A stretch of 64,000 nt of DNA, taken from NCBI GenBank assembly GCA_963814865.1, contig CAWFEN010000009.1, forward strand, positions 434,001 to 498,000, given 5' to 3'. This DNA comes from AP-15 sp963814865 (GTDB lineage: Bacteria > Pseudomonadota > Alphaproteobacteria > ATCC43930 > CGMCC-115725). Shown piece by piece: positions 52,770-61,715 of the stretch; position 1 is the first letter of the stretch, and each line of letters begins with the position of its first letter. Position numbers and translations under genes: made by a program. Below the pieces are notes generated by a model that made no database searches, was not told where the DNA came from, and was given only the letters and a program-made list of their open reading frames with translations.

Positions 52770-52802
52770 AACCACGACCGATGACTCCCGTGCCGCTGAC
52801 GG

Positions 52803-53369
52803 TCAGTCCTTGGCCCGCTCGACAAAGCTGCCGTCGGCGGTGCTGACGACGATGCGCGTGCCGGATTCGATATAAGGCGGGATCATCACGCGACGCCCGT
52901 TTTCGAGCTTCCCCGGCTTGTACGAGGATGACGCGGTCTGGCCGCGCACCACCGGGTCGGCCTCCACCAAGGTCATCGTCACGCTTGGCGGCAGCTCGAC
53001 CGAAAGCGGTGTGCCTTCGTGCAGCATGACGTTGCAGACCATCCCGTCGAGCAGGAAATCGGCCGGCTCGCCGATCATCTCGCGCGGGATCGCGATCTGC
53101 TCGAAACTGTCGTTGTCCATAAAGGTCGCCTGATCGTTCTCGACGAACAGAAACTGCATCTCCTTTTCATCGAGGCGGACGCGTTCGACCGTCTCCTGGG
53201 TGCGAAAGCGGTCGTTGAGCTTGGTCCCGCCGCGCAGGTCGCGCATCTCGACCTGGGCGAAGGCGCCGCCCTTGCCGGGCTGGACCAGCTCGCGCTTCAG
53301 CACGAGCCACAGCTTGCCCTGGTATTCGAGGACGTTGCCCGGCTTGATGTCGATCGCATTGATTTTCAT
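52803..53369 (-). CDS. efp: Elongation factor P
   Basis: This 188-residue factor relieves ribosome stalling at polyproline. It opens MKINAIDIKPGNVLEYQGKL, and the modified residue lies in VQPGKGGAFAQVEMRDL, Lys33, which fits beta-lysylation. Domains II-III follow (MVCNVMLHEGTPLSVELPP, GQTASSSYKPGKLENGRR, PYIESGTRIVVSTADGSFVERAKD in parts). The modifying enzyme gene epmA is divergent 105 bp away. Confidence 0.97.
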   Translation of the reverse strand: MKINAIDIKPGNVLEYQGKLWLVLKRELVQPGKGGAFAQVEMRDLRGGTKLNDRFRTQETVERVRLDEKEMQFLFVENDQATFMDNDSFEQIAIPREMIGEPADFLLDGMVCNVMLHEGTPLSVELPPSVTMTLVEADPVVRGQTASSSYKPGKLENGRRVMIPPYIESGTRIVVSTADGSFVERAKD

Positions 53370-53474
53370 AGGGAGGGTCCCGAAAAAGCGCTCGGCGCGG
53401 CGCAGCCGCGCGAGAAAAGCCAGCCCAGGAAATTAGCATGGGCGGGCGCGCCGGCAAGGACGAGGGTGAGGCGA

Positions 53475-54512
53475 ATGGAGAAATGGTGGCGGCGCGAGCG
53501 TTTTGCCGAGCGTCGCGAGCGGCTGGAGCAGCGCGGGCGGATGCTCGCCGCGATCCGCGGTTTCTTTGCCGCGCGGGACTTTGCCGAGGTCGACACCCCG
53601 GCCTTGCAGGCGAGCCCCGGACTGGAGCCGCATCTGCGCGCCTTCCGGACCGAATTGCATGACCCGCGGGACGGGACGATCAAGCCGCGCTATCTTCATG
53701 CCTCGCCTGAATTCGCGATGAAAAAGCTGCTCGTCGCCGGCCTGCCGCGGATCTGGCAACTCGCCCACGTATTTCGCGACGGCGAGCGCGGCGCCGCCCA
53801 CCATCCCGAATTCTCGATGCTCGAATGGTATCGCGCGGGCGCTTCCTGGCGCGATCTGGTCGAAGACTGCGTGATGCTGCTGCGCGCGTGCCAGCGAGCG
53901 GCGGGCGCCGAGGCGTTCGCCTGGCGCGGGCATTCCGCCGATCCCGGACGCCCCTGGCAGCAGATCAGCGTGGCCGAGGCATTCCGCCAGCGCTGCGGCA
54001 TCGACCTGCTGGCGACGGCACCCGATCCGTTGCGGCCCGATATCGAGCGCCTCGCCGCGGCGGCACGCCGGATCGGGGTCGAGCCGCATCGGGGCGATGA
54101 TTGGGAGGCGCTTTTCTTCCGCATCTTTCTCGACCGTATCGAGCCCCATCTCGGCATTGGCGCGCCGACGATCCTCTGTGATTACCCGATTTCGATGGCG
54201 GCCTTGTCGCGGCGCAATCCCGGCGACCCGCGTCTCGCCGAGCGCTTCGAGCTTTACGTCTGCGGCCTCGAGCTCGCCAACGCCTTTGGCGAATTGACCG
54301 ATCCCGTCGAGCAGCGCGCCCGCTTCGCTGCCGATCAGGCAAGAAAGCGCTCGCTCTATGGCGAGACCTACCCGATCGACGAGGATTTCCTGGCGGCGCT
54401 CGAAGCGGGGCTGCCGCCTTGCGCCGGCATTGCGCTCGGCTTCGACCGCCTGGTCATGCTGGCGACCGGCGCCGACGATATCGAGGCGGTTCTGTGGGCG
54501 CCGGTCTGCTGA
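53475..54512 (+). CDS. epmA: EF-P--lysine ligase EpmA (GenX/PoxA)
   Basis: This 345-residue truncated class II lysyl-tRNA synthetase paralogue lacks the anticodon-binding domain and attaches lysine to EF-P. It shows motif 2 QLAHVFRDGERGAAHHPEFSMLEWYRAG, motif 3 CAGIALGFDRLVMLATG and the family pair YPISMAALSRRNP and ELANAFGELTDP. Starting MEKWWRRERFAERRERL at 53,475, it is divergent from efp and convergent with the parvulin gene. EpmB (lysine aminomutase) is not in the window. Confidence 0.95.
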   Translation: MEKWWRRERFAERRERLEQRGRMLAAIRGFFAARDFAEVDTPALQASPGLEPHLRAFRTELHDPRDGTIKPRYLHASPEFAMKKLLVAGLPRIWQLAHVFRDGERGAAHHPEFSMLEWYRAGASWRDLVEDCVMLLRACQRAAGAEAFAWRGHSADPGRPWQQISVAEAFRQRCGIDLLATAPDPLRPDIERLAAAARRIGVEPHRGDDWEALFFRIFLDRIEPHLGIGAPTILCDYPISMAALSRRNPGDPRLAERFELYVCGLELANAFGELTDPVEQRARFAADQARKRSLYGETYPIDEDFLAALEAGLPPCAGIALGFDRLVMLATGADDIEAVLWAPVC

Positions 54513-54538
54513 GGCGAGCAGACCTTAACGACGGGAAA

Positions 54539-55474
54539 TCATGGCTGCTTGGCGGGCGGCAGCGGCTTTCCGTCGAGGCCGAAGGTCTCGACTTTGGCGC
54601 CGTCGCGCAGCTCCTTCAGCTTCGCCTCGACGACGTCGCGGGCGACGAGGCGGCTGATCTGCGCCCGTGCCTCCGCGAAAGTCGGCGGCTTGCTCATGCG
54701 CCGGTCCTCGACCTTGATCACGTGCCAGCCGAACTCGGTCTTGACCGGGGTCTCGGTGTAGTGGCCGACCGGCAACGCAAAAGCCGCGGCGGTGAAGGCT
54801 GGAACCATGTCGTCGCGGCTGAAATAGCCGAGATCGCCACCCGAAGCGGCGCCGGGGTCGGTCGAGTATTTCTTGGCCAAGGCGGCGAAATCCGCCCCCT
54901 TGTCGAGCTGGGCGATGATCGACTTTGCCTCGGCCTCGGTCTTGACGAGGATGTGGCGGGCGTCGACCTCCTCATGCGCCGGCTTATCCTTGATGAAGGT
55001 CTGATAGCCCGCTCTGAGCCGGTCTTCGGTCTCTGCCGCCTTGATCGCCTGCTCGACATAGGCTTGCTGGATCAGGCGGTCCTCGTCCAGCTTCAGGCGG
55101 CGCTGCACCTCCGGGTCCTGGTCGAGATGGTCCTTGCGCCCGGCCTTGGTGATCAGCGCACCGTCGACGAGGCGGTCGAGCAGGATCGGGTAGATCTGGG
55201 CGAGCGGCAGTTTTTGCGCCTGCGCCGGCAGGCTCTCCTGCACCGCTTCGACATCGGAGAGGTGAAACGCGACCCCGTCGACCCGGGCGACGACCGGGTT
55301 GCCCGGCGGCAATGCGCTTGCCGGCGGCGGGCTCGGCGGCAGCGGGCTCGCCGGCGCAGCGGTGGGCGGCGGCGCCGCGGCCGGCGCATCTGCCGCCGGG
55401 ACGGCGCGGCCGCCGGCCAGGCCGAAAGCCAGCGCCAGGGCGAGCACCGGAACAAGCGAGAAACGAGGGAGCAT
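54539..55474 (-). CDS. Periplasmic parvulin-type peptidylprolyl isomerase
   Basis: This 311-residue exported foldase has a signal peptide (MLPRFSLVPVLALALAFGLAGG), a Pro/Ala-rich linker and a SurA-like N-terminal helical domain (VDGVAFHLSDVEAVQESLP). The rotamase domain follows: VDARHILVKTEAEAKSII, FAALAKKYSTDPGAASGGDLGYFSRDDMVPAF, PVKTEFGWHVIKVEDRR. ATG 55,474 is preferred to one at 55,498 because the signal peptide begins there. Single gene, divergent from secA. Its neighbourhood with secA suggests a general secretion role. Confidence 0.92.
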   Translation of the reverse strand: MLPRFSLVPVLALALAFGLAGGRAVPAADAPAAAPPPTAAPASPLPPSPPPASALPPGNPVVARVDGVAFHLSDVEAVQESLPAQAQKLPLAQIYPILLDRLVDGALITKAGRKDHLDQDPEVQRRLKLDEDRLIQQAYVEQAIKAAETEDRLRAGYQTFIKDKPAHEEVDARHILVKTEAEAKSIIAQLDKGADFAALAKKYSTDPGAASGGDLGYFSRDDMVPAFTAAAFALPVGHYTETPVKTEFGWHVIKVEDRRMSKPPTFAEARAQISRLVARDVVEAKLKELRDGAKVETFGLDGKPLPPAKQP

Positions 55475-55687
55475 CGCGGCACCTGGATACGGGAACACCG
55501 GCCGGCGGCCGGGCGGCCATCAATGCATATCGGGGGCACCGGGACAAGCGAGAGGACCGGCGCTTGGGGGTGACGCTGTCGGGCGGACCGGCGCAGCCGA
55601 ATTGACAGCTCCGGCCGGCCCGCCTATCTCTCAATCGGTCGCCGTGCGAATATATCCAGCAATCGATCTCTGTTTTCCGAGGGTCCC

Positions 55688-58474
55688 ATGCTTGGCGCCT
55701 TAGCCCGGCGGCTGTTCGGCTCCGCCAATGACCGCTACGTCAAGAGCCTGGGCCCGATCGTCTCGGCGATCAACGAGATCGAGCCGCAGCTCGAGGCGAT
55801 GTCCGACGACGAGCTGCGCGAGCGCACCGTGCAGTTCAAGCAGCAGCTGGCCGACGGCACCGAGCTCGACGACATCCTGGTCGACGCCTTTGCAACCGTG
55901 CGCGAAGCCGCCAAGCGCACCCTCGGCCAGCGCCATTTCGACGTGCAGCTGATGGGCGGTGTCGTGCTGCACCGCGGCATGATCGCCGAGATGAAGACCG
56001 GCGAAGGCAAGACGCTGGTCGCGACCCTGCCGGTCTATCTGAATGCGCTGACCGGCAATGGTGTGCATGTCGTCACCGTCAACGATTACCTGGCCCGCCG
56101 CGATGCCGAATGGATGGGCCAGATCTATCGTTTTCTGGGCCTCACGGTCGGCTGCATCGTGCACGATCTCGACGACGCGCAGCGCCAGCAGGCCTATCTG
56201 GCCGACGTCACCTACGGCACCAACAACGAGCTCGGCTTCGACTATCTGCGCGACAACATGAAGTTCCGGCTGGAGGACATGGTCCATCGGCCGTTCCACT
56301 ACGCGATCGTCGACGAGGTCGATTCGATCCTGATCGACGAGGCGCGCACGCCGCTGATCATTTCCGGCCCGACCGAGGACAATTCCGAGCTTTACCTGCG
56401 GGTGGACAAGCTGATCCCGGCGCTCGCCGCCGACGATTACGAGAAGGACGAGAAGCAGCGCACGGTCACCCTGACCGAGCCGGGGGTCGAAAAGATCGAG
56501 GCGATGCTGCGCGACACCGAGCTGATGGCGACCGGCACGCTGTACGACATCCACAACGTGTCGCTCGTGCATCACGTCAACCAGGCGCTGCGCGCGCACA
56601 AGCTGTTCGCCCGCGACACCGACTACATCGTCAAGGACGACAAGATCATCATCATCGACGAGTTCACCGGCCGCATGATGGAAGGCCGGCGCTACTCGGA
56701 GGGGCTGCACCAGGCGCTCGAGGCCAAGGAAGGCGTCACCGTCCAGAACGAGAACCAGACGCTCGCCTCGATCACCTTCCAGAACTATTTCCGGCTCTAT
56801 CCGAAGCTCGCCGGCATGACCGGCACGGCGATGACCGAGTCGCAGGAATTCGGCGACATCTACAAGCTCGAAGTCATCGAGATCCCGACCAACGAGCCGG
56901 TCCGCCGCGGCGACACCGACGACGAGGTCTACCGCACGACGCGCGAAAAATACGACGCGATCGCGCAGCACGTGCTGGAATGCCGCGAGCGTGGGCAGCC
57001 GGTGTTGTGCGGCACCGTCAGCATCGAAAAATCCGAGGCGCTGGCGGCGCTGTTCAAGAAGAATAAGATCCCGCACAACGTGCTGAACGCCCGCTATCAC
57101 GAGCAGGAAGCCCACATCATCGCCCAGGCGGGAAGGCCGGGCGCGGTGACGATCGCGACCAACATGGCCGGGCGCGGCACCGACATCCAGCTCGGCGGCA
57201 ATCTCGAGATGCGGCTGCGGACCGACCTTGCGGCGATCGAGGACGCCGCCGAGCGCGCGAGCCCGGCCGCCGCCATCCGCGCCGAGATCGAGACCGCGCA
57301 CGAGGCGGTGGTCCAGGCCGGCGGCCTTTTCGTCGTCGGCAGCGAGCGGCACGAGAGCCGGCGCATCGACAACCAGCTGCGCGGGCGGTCCGGCCGCCAG
57401 GGCGATCCCGGCGCCTCGAAATTCTTCGTCTCGCTCGAGGACGATCTGATGCGGATCTTCGGGTCCGAGCGGATGGATTCGATGCTGCAGCGGCTCGGCC
57501 TCAAGGAGGGCGAGGCGATCATCCACCCCTGGGTCAACAAGGCGCTCGCCAAGGCGCAGCAGAAGGTGGAGGCGCGCAACTACGACATCCGCAAGCAGCT
57601 GCTCAAATACGACGATGTGATGAACGACCAGCGCAAGGTCGTCTACGAGCAGCGCCGCGAGATCATGGGCGCGCGCGATGTCGCCGCGACGATCGCCGAT
57701 ATGCGCGGCGACACGGTCGAGGAGATCGTCGGGCGCACGATCCCGGACAACGCGCTCGCCGAGCAATGGGATATCGCCGGGCTGCATGCCGAATGCCTGG
57801 GCCTGCTCGGCCTCGATCTGCCGCTTGCCGAGTGGGCAAAGGAAGAGGGCATCGGCAAGGACGAGATCACCGAGCGCATCACCGCCGCGGCCGACCGCAG
57901 GATGGCCGAGAAATCGGCGAATTACGGTCCCGAGCTGATGCGCATGGCGGAAAAGAGCCTCCTGCTGCAGCTGCTGGACCAGACCTGGAAGGACCATCTG
58001 CTGTCGCTCGACCATCTGCGGCAGGGGATCAACCTGCGCGCCTATGCCCAGCGCGACCCGCTGAACGAATACAAGCGCGAGGCGTTCGAGTTGTTCGAGG
58101 CAATGCTCGCCCGTCTGCGCCAGCACGTGACCTCGGTGCTCTCGCATATCGAGCTGCGCGTGCCGCAGCCGGTGTTCGCGGAGGCGACTGCCGAGCCTGA
58201 GCCGGCGATGGCCGAGGAGGTGCGCGCCACCGGCACGAGCGGCCGCCCGGCGCCGGTGCGGTCCGGTCGCACAGCGCCGGGCGGGTCCGGGAAACGGCAT
58301 CGACCGGGGCGAGCCGCCACGCACGGTGCCGCGCGCGCCCTGGGCCGGCACCCCGCGCAACGCCCCCTGTCCCTGCGGTTCGGCCCGAAAATTCAAGCAT
58401 TGCCACGGCCGGGTCTGACCGCCCGGCAGCGGCGACAAGGGGCCTATCGACAGGGTCGGGGCGTTTCGTTATAG
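55688..58474 (+). CDS. secA: Preprotein translocase ATPase SecA, frameshifted in the C-terminal tail
   Basis: This is the translocation motor. Walker A MKTGEGKTLVATLPVYLN, DEVDSILIDEARTPL, IDEFTGRMMEGRRYSEGLHQALEAKEGV, GTVSIEKSEALAALF, MAGRGTDIQLGGN and the helical scaffold end LDHLRQGINLRAYAQRDPLNEY are intact through ~residue 845. The normal SEC-C zinc motif CPCGSARKFKHCHGRV lies in the next frame, ending at TGA 58,416-58,418. GNGIDRGEPPRTVPRAPW connects once one A is removed near 58,288. The literal frame instead runs on to 58,474 with Arg-rich nonsense. Start MLGALARRLFGSANDRY. Confidence 0.96.
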   Translation: MLGALARRLFGSANDRYVKSLGPIVSAINEIEPQLEAMSDDELRERTVQFKQQLADGTELDDILVDAFATVREAAKRTLGQRHFDVQLMGGVVLHRGMIAEMKTGEGKTLVATLPVYLNALTGNGVHVVTVNDYLARRDAEWMGQIYRFLGLTVGCIVHDLDDAQRQQAYLADVTYGTNNELGFDYLRDNMKFRLEDMVHRPFHYAIVDEVDSILIDEARTPLIISGPTEDNSELYLRVDKLIPALAADDYEKDEKQRTVTLTEPGVEKIEAMLRDTELMATGTLYDIHNVSLVHHVNQALRAHKLFARDTDYIVKDDKIIIIDEFTGRMMEGRRYSEGLHQALEAKEGVTVQNENQTLASITFQNYFRLYPKLAGMTGTAMTESQEFGDIYKLEVIEIPTNEPVRRGDTDDEVYRTTREKYDAIAQHVLECRERGQPVLCGTVSIEKSEALAALFKKNKIPHNVLNARYHEQEAHIIAQAGRPGAVTIATNMAGRGTDIQLGGNLEMRLRTDLAAIEDAAERASPAAAIRAEIETAHEAVVQAGGLFVVGSERHESRRIDNQLRGRSGRQGDPGASKFFVSLEDDLMRIFGSERMDSMLQRLGLKEGEAIIHPWVNKALAKAQQKVEARNYDIRKQLLKYDDVMNDQRKVVYEQRREIMGARDVAATIADMRGDTVEEIVGRTIPDNALAEQWDIAGLHAECLGLLGLDLPLAEWAKEEGIGKDEITERITAAADRRMAEKSANYGPELMRMAEKSLLLQLLDQTWKDHLLSLDHLRQGINLRAYAQRDPLNEYKREAFELFEAMLARLRQHVTSVLSHIELRVPQPVFAEATAEPEPAMAEEVRATGTSGRPAPVRSGRTAPGGSGKRHRPGRAATHGAARALGRHPAQRPLSLRFGPKIQALPRPGLTARQRRQGAYRQGRGVSL

Positions 58475-58475
58475 A
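58447..58475 (+). promoter_or_regulatory. Probable sigma-70 promoter of tRNA-Lys
   Basis: TCGACA (58,447-58,452; 5 of 6 to TTGACA) and TATAGA (58,470-58,475) lie 17 bp apart, placing the start near 58,482, nine bases before the mature tRNA. It overlaps the end of the literal secA frame but lies after its intended stop. Confidence 0.6.
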
Positions 58476-58490
58476 GCGCGCGTCCTCGGC

Positions 58491-58566
<76 letters not shown>

Positions 58567-58941
58567 CTTAACCGATTGATATAGAAAGATAATCTGGAAG
58601 ATCGGGAAGGGTCGCCGCGAAATAACCCAAGGGCAAATAACCGAAAACGTCTACCGGATCGTGAGGGATCGCCGCGGAATACGGGACCGCGCAGCCCGCG
58701 AGGCGCGGATGCCGCGAGTTGGTGTGGCAGGGTGGCTTAGCTGTCAGGCTCGAACGGCTAGCCCTAAGCGCCGCCCGAGCGCCCCGAGCAGTCCCGCCCG
58801 GCCCCGAAGGCGGGCGAGCCGAGCTACGGGGTGGCGGCCAGGCGGCGCAGGGGGCAGCCGACCGCGGTGAACGCCTATCGCGGGCCGGCGACGACGCCAG
58901 GCCTCGCCGCTCCGGCACGCGTGCGCCGAACGGGAGCGGAG
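58567..58941. other. Gene-free stretch after tRNA-Lys
   Basis: The first 100 bp are clearly AT-richer than the chromosome average (GATTGATATAGAAAGATAAT), then GC-rich sequence with small palindromes (CCCGCC...GGCGGG near 58,795-58,825). No gene or tRNA copy is recognised. Position and composition are compatible with an old integration site; no integrase is present. Confidence 0.4.
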
Positions 58942-59517
58942 CTAGCGGACTTGTTCCACGGCCAGCGAACCGGACGGTAGCGCGCGCAGCAGCTCCGGCT
59001 CCGGCCGGGTGAGGTCGAGCCAGGCGAGCCAGTCGGCGCGGTCGAGGACGACCATCTGGCGATCATGGATCGGGGCTACGTCGGGGCCGGGCTCGGTCGT
59101 CAGCAGCGTGAAAGCCTCGCCTCCGTCGGGCATCGGTCGCCACAATCCGGCGAAACAAAACCAATCGTCACCTGCCTTGGTGAACCGCCATTTGCTCTTC
59201 GGCGGCTTGCTGCCGGTGAACTCGAAGAAATGCGATGCCGGGATCAGGCATCGGCCTCTCGGGAACCGCCGGCCTTCCGAGCGAAAATTGATGACCGGCG
59301 CTCCCTTCGGCCGCCCCGGCGGGAAGCCCCACCGCAGCTGCACAAGCTCGACACCATCCTCGCGGCGGCGAATGACCGGCGCCGGATCGGTGGGCCAGAT
59401 GTCTTCGCGAGGCTCAAGGTTCGGGGCCGCCTCCGGCCAGCGCAGCGGCAGCCGGGTCTGGCTGAATGCCCGCAGGTAGTCGTCATACGGGATGCGGTTG
59501 CCGAAGTCGTTGCACAT
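58942..59517 (-). CDS. yedK: SOS response-associated peptidase (SRAP/YedK/HMCES family)
   Basis: This 191-residue protein shields abasic sites in single-stranded DNA by a covalent link. After Met removal Cys2 (MCNDFGNRIPYDDYL) is the reactive residue. Further signatures are VQLRWGFPPGRPKGAPVINFRSE (Asn, Arg), CLIPASHFFEFTGSK (Glu) and APIHDRQMVVLDR (His). The ATG at 59,517 is forced by the required Met-Cys start. It is alone on the minus strand in an islet of orphan genes. Confidence 0.93.
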   Translation of the reverse strand: MCNDFGNRIPYDDYLRAFSQTRLPLRWPEAAPNLEPREDIWPTDPAPVIRRREDGVELVQLRWGFPPGRPKGAPVINFRSEGRRFPRGRCLIPASHFFEFTGSKPPKSKWRFTKAGDDWFCFAGLWRPMPDGGEAFTLLTTEPGPDVAPIHDRQMVVLDRADWLAWLDLTRPEPELLRALPSGSLAVEQVR

Positions 59518-59631
59518 GGCCGAGATATGGTGGCGCCCGCCCCAGCGGCTAGACGGGCGCGGGCTCGCATGCGATGTTCTCGGGACTGGGAACGAACACA
59601 GAACCCAAATGGCTGCGAGTTCCAAGCTGTG

Positions 59632-60074
59632 ATGATCACCGAGGCCGAGCGCCGGTTCCCGTGCCGGATCAGGCTCGGGGTCCCGACCGGCGGGCTCGGC
59701 GCGCGGCTTACCTCGATGTACGACTGGCTTGACGAGAACTGCGCGCCGATGGCTGGGCCAAACCCGGCCGGGCTGCGCGACGTCGTCAACGATGCGGTCG
59801 CGATCTACTTCCTCGATGCCACGTCAGCCGCGGCCTTCGTGTCCCGCTGGTGCGCCGGATCGAGGTCGAGATTGCCGATGGGGCGTTCCGGGTGCGCGAG
59901 GATCAGCCGGCGCCACGGGTCGCAGCCAGGCCGCATGAGACGACATTTCGAAATATGCGCGGCAAACCCGGCAGCCATCCCATCGATTATCCCGCGTCAA
60001 CGGCGATACCAGGGATGCGATCCCGCGGCTTGCGCGATATGGCCCAAGCGGGGACGATCGGAAGAGCCGTGTGA
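59632..60074 (+). CDS. Hypothetical protein, frameshifted
   Basis: Starting MITEAERRFPCRIRLGVPTGG, the frame gives GLRDVVNDAVAIYFLDATSAAAFVSRW. Here the likely continuation RRIEVEIADGAFRVREDQPAPRV lies in another frame (shift near 59,848, one base missing), stopping at 60,074. The combined ~110-140-residue protein looks globular, and similar short proteins ending FRVREDxPxPRV occur in alphaproteobacterial accessory regions. No function known. This is the only -1-type shift seen in the window; the ENCAPMAGPN stretch may hold another pair. Confidence 0.55.
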
Positions 60075-60111
60075 AAACGGCACCGGGCGACATCAAAGAG
60101 GGAGGGATAAT

Positions 60112-60264
60112 ATGGACCTGATCCTCATAATCCTCGTGCTCGTCCTCCTATTCGGGGGCGGCTTTGGCTACTCGCGCTACGGTTACCGCGGCGGGATCGG
60201 CATCGGCGGCATTCTGCTGATCATCCTGATCGTGTATCTTCTGGTCGGCCGCGGGAGGTTTTGA
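60112..60264 (+). CDS. DUF3309 small membrane protein
   Basis: This gene encodes 50 residues from ATG 60,112 behind a strong GAGGGAGGG site. Helix one is MDLILIILVLVLLFGGGFGY, the loop SRYGYRGGIGIGG and helix two ILLIILIVYLLVGRGRF, which is the DUF3309 pattern. Family members are often stress-associated; function unknown. Confidence 0.9.
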   Translation: MDLILIILVLVLLFGGGFGYSRYGYRGGIGIGGILLIILIVYLLVGRGRF

Positions 60265-60285
60265 CCACCGGCCCAGCCCGCGCGC

Positions 60286-60319
60286 AAAAAAAAGCCGGGG
60301 CGGTGTGACTCACCCCGGC
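60286..60319 (-). terminator. Intrinsic terminator on the minus strand, no gene upstream
   Basis: On the minus strand, GCCGGGG (60,319-60,313) and CCCCGGC (60,300-60,294) form a stem that extends with TG/CA pairs, followed directly by eight T. It is a textbook terminator, but for transcription coming from 60,320-60,660, where no minus-strand gene is recognised. It may also act weakly on the convergent DUF3309 transcript. A second stem GCGGGT/ACCCGC lies at 60,328-60,345. Confidence 0.65.
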
Positions 60320-60660
60320 CAGTTCTCGCGGGTGGCAAAACCCGCATTGGGAGACTTTGCCATATGGGTAACGGCCTCGTCGCCGAGAGGTTCACGGTGA
60401 GCGCGCGCGTTCTTGGCGTCAGCCGATGATCGTCAGCCTTTCCTCGTCGCTGCCCAGCGGGGCGGCCTAGCCGCCGCCGTATGAGTAGATTCCGAGGCTA
60501 CCGGGGGGCGAACTGTCAGCGATATGAAACACCAGCCCCTGAGCATTCCCCCCAACCATAGCTCGGGGTACTTGCCGGGCGGAGACGATCCCCTCGCTTC
60601 GCCTGGCACATTTTTTTGAAGAATCATACCGGCAAAAACGAACCGCGAGCATCGGACCTC
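60320..60660. other. Gene-free stretch, possible minus-strand small RNA
   Basis: No convincing protein gene on either strand. The minus strand has an open frame of about 70 codons ending ...SPPGSLGIYSYGGG at 60,467, without family similarity. Together with the minus-strand terminator at 60,286-60,319 and the adjacent hairpin, a small RNA transcribed leftwards is possible. Confidence 0.3.
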
Positions 60661-60666
60661 CAATCC

Positions 60667-61020
60667 ATGATGCGCGCCTCACTAATTATTTGGTTTGCTC
60701 TCGCAGTCTTGCCGGCGAAGGCAGACGGACTCGATGGCAAGACGTTGATCAAGTGGTGCGCTAGCGCTCCGCAAACAGCAGGTAGTTACTCTTGTGCGCT
60801 GTACATAACCGGTTTTGTTCACGGGGCTGAGGATGTACTTCTGGGCGCTCCAGCAAGTACATTCTGTCTGCCAAAAGAGTTCACAGGCGCAGAAGGTATA
60901 GCCGTCTTCTTGCGGATTATGCGGAATGATATGATAGCTACGGCTGTTGGGAATCAGCAGGCTGATCTTGCCATCGCCACGGCCTTTGGCGTGGCCTTCC
61001 CGTGCAAGCCCTCAAATTAG
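60667..61020 (+). CDS. Rap1a/Tai-family exported protein
   Basis: This 117-residue protein has a signal peptide (MRASLIIWFALAVLPAKA). The mature part follows the Rap1a/Tai pattern: GKTLIKWCASAPQTAGSYSCALYITGFVHGAEDVLL, FCLPKEFTGAEGIAVFLRIM, and a final AIATAFGVAFPCKPSN (in parts), with four conserved cysteines. Rap1a/Tai proteins neutralise T6SS amidase effectors, but many genomes carry orphan members; no effector is beside it. Codon use is visibly less GC-rich than neighbours, suggesting transfer. Start ATG 60,667 or 60,670. Confidence 0.75.
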   Translation: MMRASLIIWFALAVLPAKADGLDGKTLIKWCASAPQTAGSYSCALYITGFVHGAEDVLLGAPASTFCLPKEFTGAEGIAVFLRIMRNDMIATAVGNQQADLAIATAFGVAFPCKPSN

Positions 61021-61374
61021 GACACTACCCACAAATAAGCGTAATCGGCACCGCCGCCGCGATTTGCCTCGGTCCGGCGCGAAATGCCAGTAGGCGCCAC
61101 GCGCGCGCGGACGCGCGGGAAGAGAGCAAGTAAGCACGCCGTTGGCGTCGGTTTTTGCGCCAAAGGTGACCAGGCGGTCGTGCGTATTCCACGACGCCTC
61201 GTAGCCCGGGCGGTTGGTGCCCAACCCCATGATGTCAAGGTTGTTGGGTCCGCTTTCGGACAGCGTCAGCAGCGTATCGTTGCGGCCATCGGCCCGGGCC
61301 GGACGAATATAGGGGGTCGCAACCGCGGCGGCAGTCGCCGCGGTCGTGGCCTTCAGGAATTCGCGCCGTCGCAT
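61012..61374 (-). pseudogene. Truncated Tat-exported ABC substrate-binding protein (N-terminal fragment)
   Basis: From the ATG at 61,374 the start is MRRREFLKATTAATAAAVAT with a twin-arginine signal. About 50 residues of mature protein follow (TLLTLSESGPNNLDIMGLGTNRPGYEASWNTHDRLVTFG, in parts), typical of peptide/opine-type family 5 binding proteins, which are normally ~500-540 residues. Similarity stops after ...KTDANGV near 61,135; the rest is Arg-rich nonsense to a stop at 61,012, overlapping the Rap1a/Tai gene end. A deletion or insertion removed the remaining ~85% and any permease genes. Confidence 0.75.
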
Positions 61375-61715
61375 GTTCTGCTACTCCTCGCCGCCGCGGT
61401 CCGGCCGCCGCTCCTGGGGCGTACGCGACGGCCATGCCAGCCCGGAACGCCAGGAATATCGCGGACCTCGAGCGTAGGGCGGGGGCGGTTGTGCTCGAAT
61501 AATCGGCAGTTCAATTGAGGCCATACGCCAAAAGAATTCAGCTCGCCTCGGCACGTCGCTTGCCTCGCACGGCCGGTCGAGTTGGCCGGTCTTTTGCTTG
61601 GCGATTCTCATGCGTCTCGCCGCCGCATGGAGAACCCGATGCCGCCGATTGATCCGATCATCGCCGAAGACGAACTCCCCGCCGAAGCCGAGTAGGATCA
61701 GCGGCGGAGGCGATC
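61375..61715. other. Gene-free stretch upstream of ppc
   Basis: No recognised gene. A 22-codon open frame (MENPMPPIDPIIAEDELPAE...) at 61,628-61,696 ends 20 bp before ppc and could be a leader peptide, but nothing supports it beyond position. The shared promoter region of ppc must lie here. Confidence 0.3.

Noticed and set aside
60433..60682. Minus-strand frames of about 70 codons upstream of the orphan terminator
   Set aside because: They overlap the Rap1a/Tai start and lack a ribosome site or recognisable family; kept only as possible small-RNA territory.
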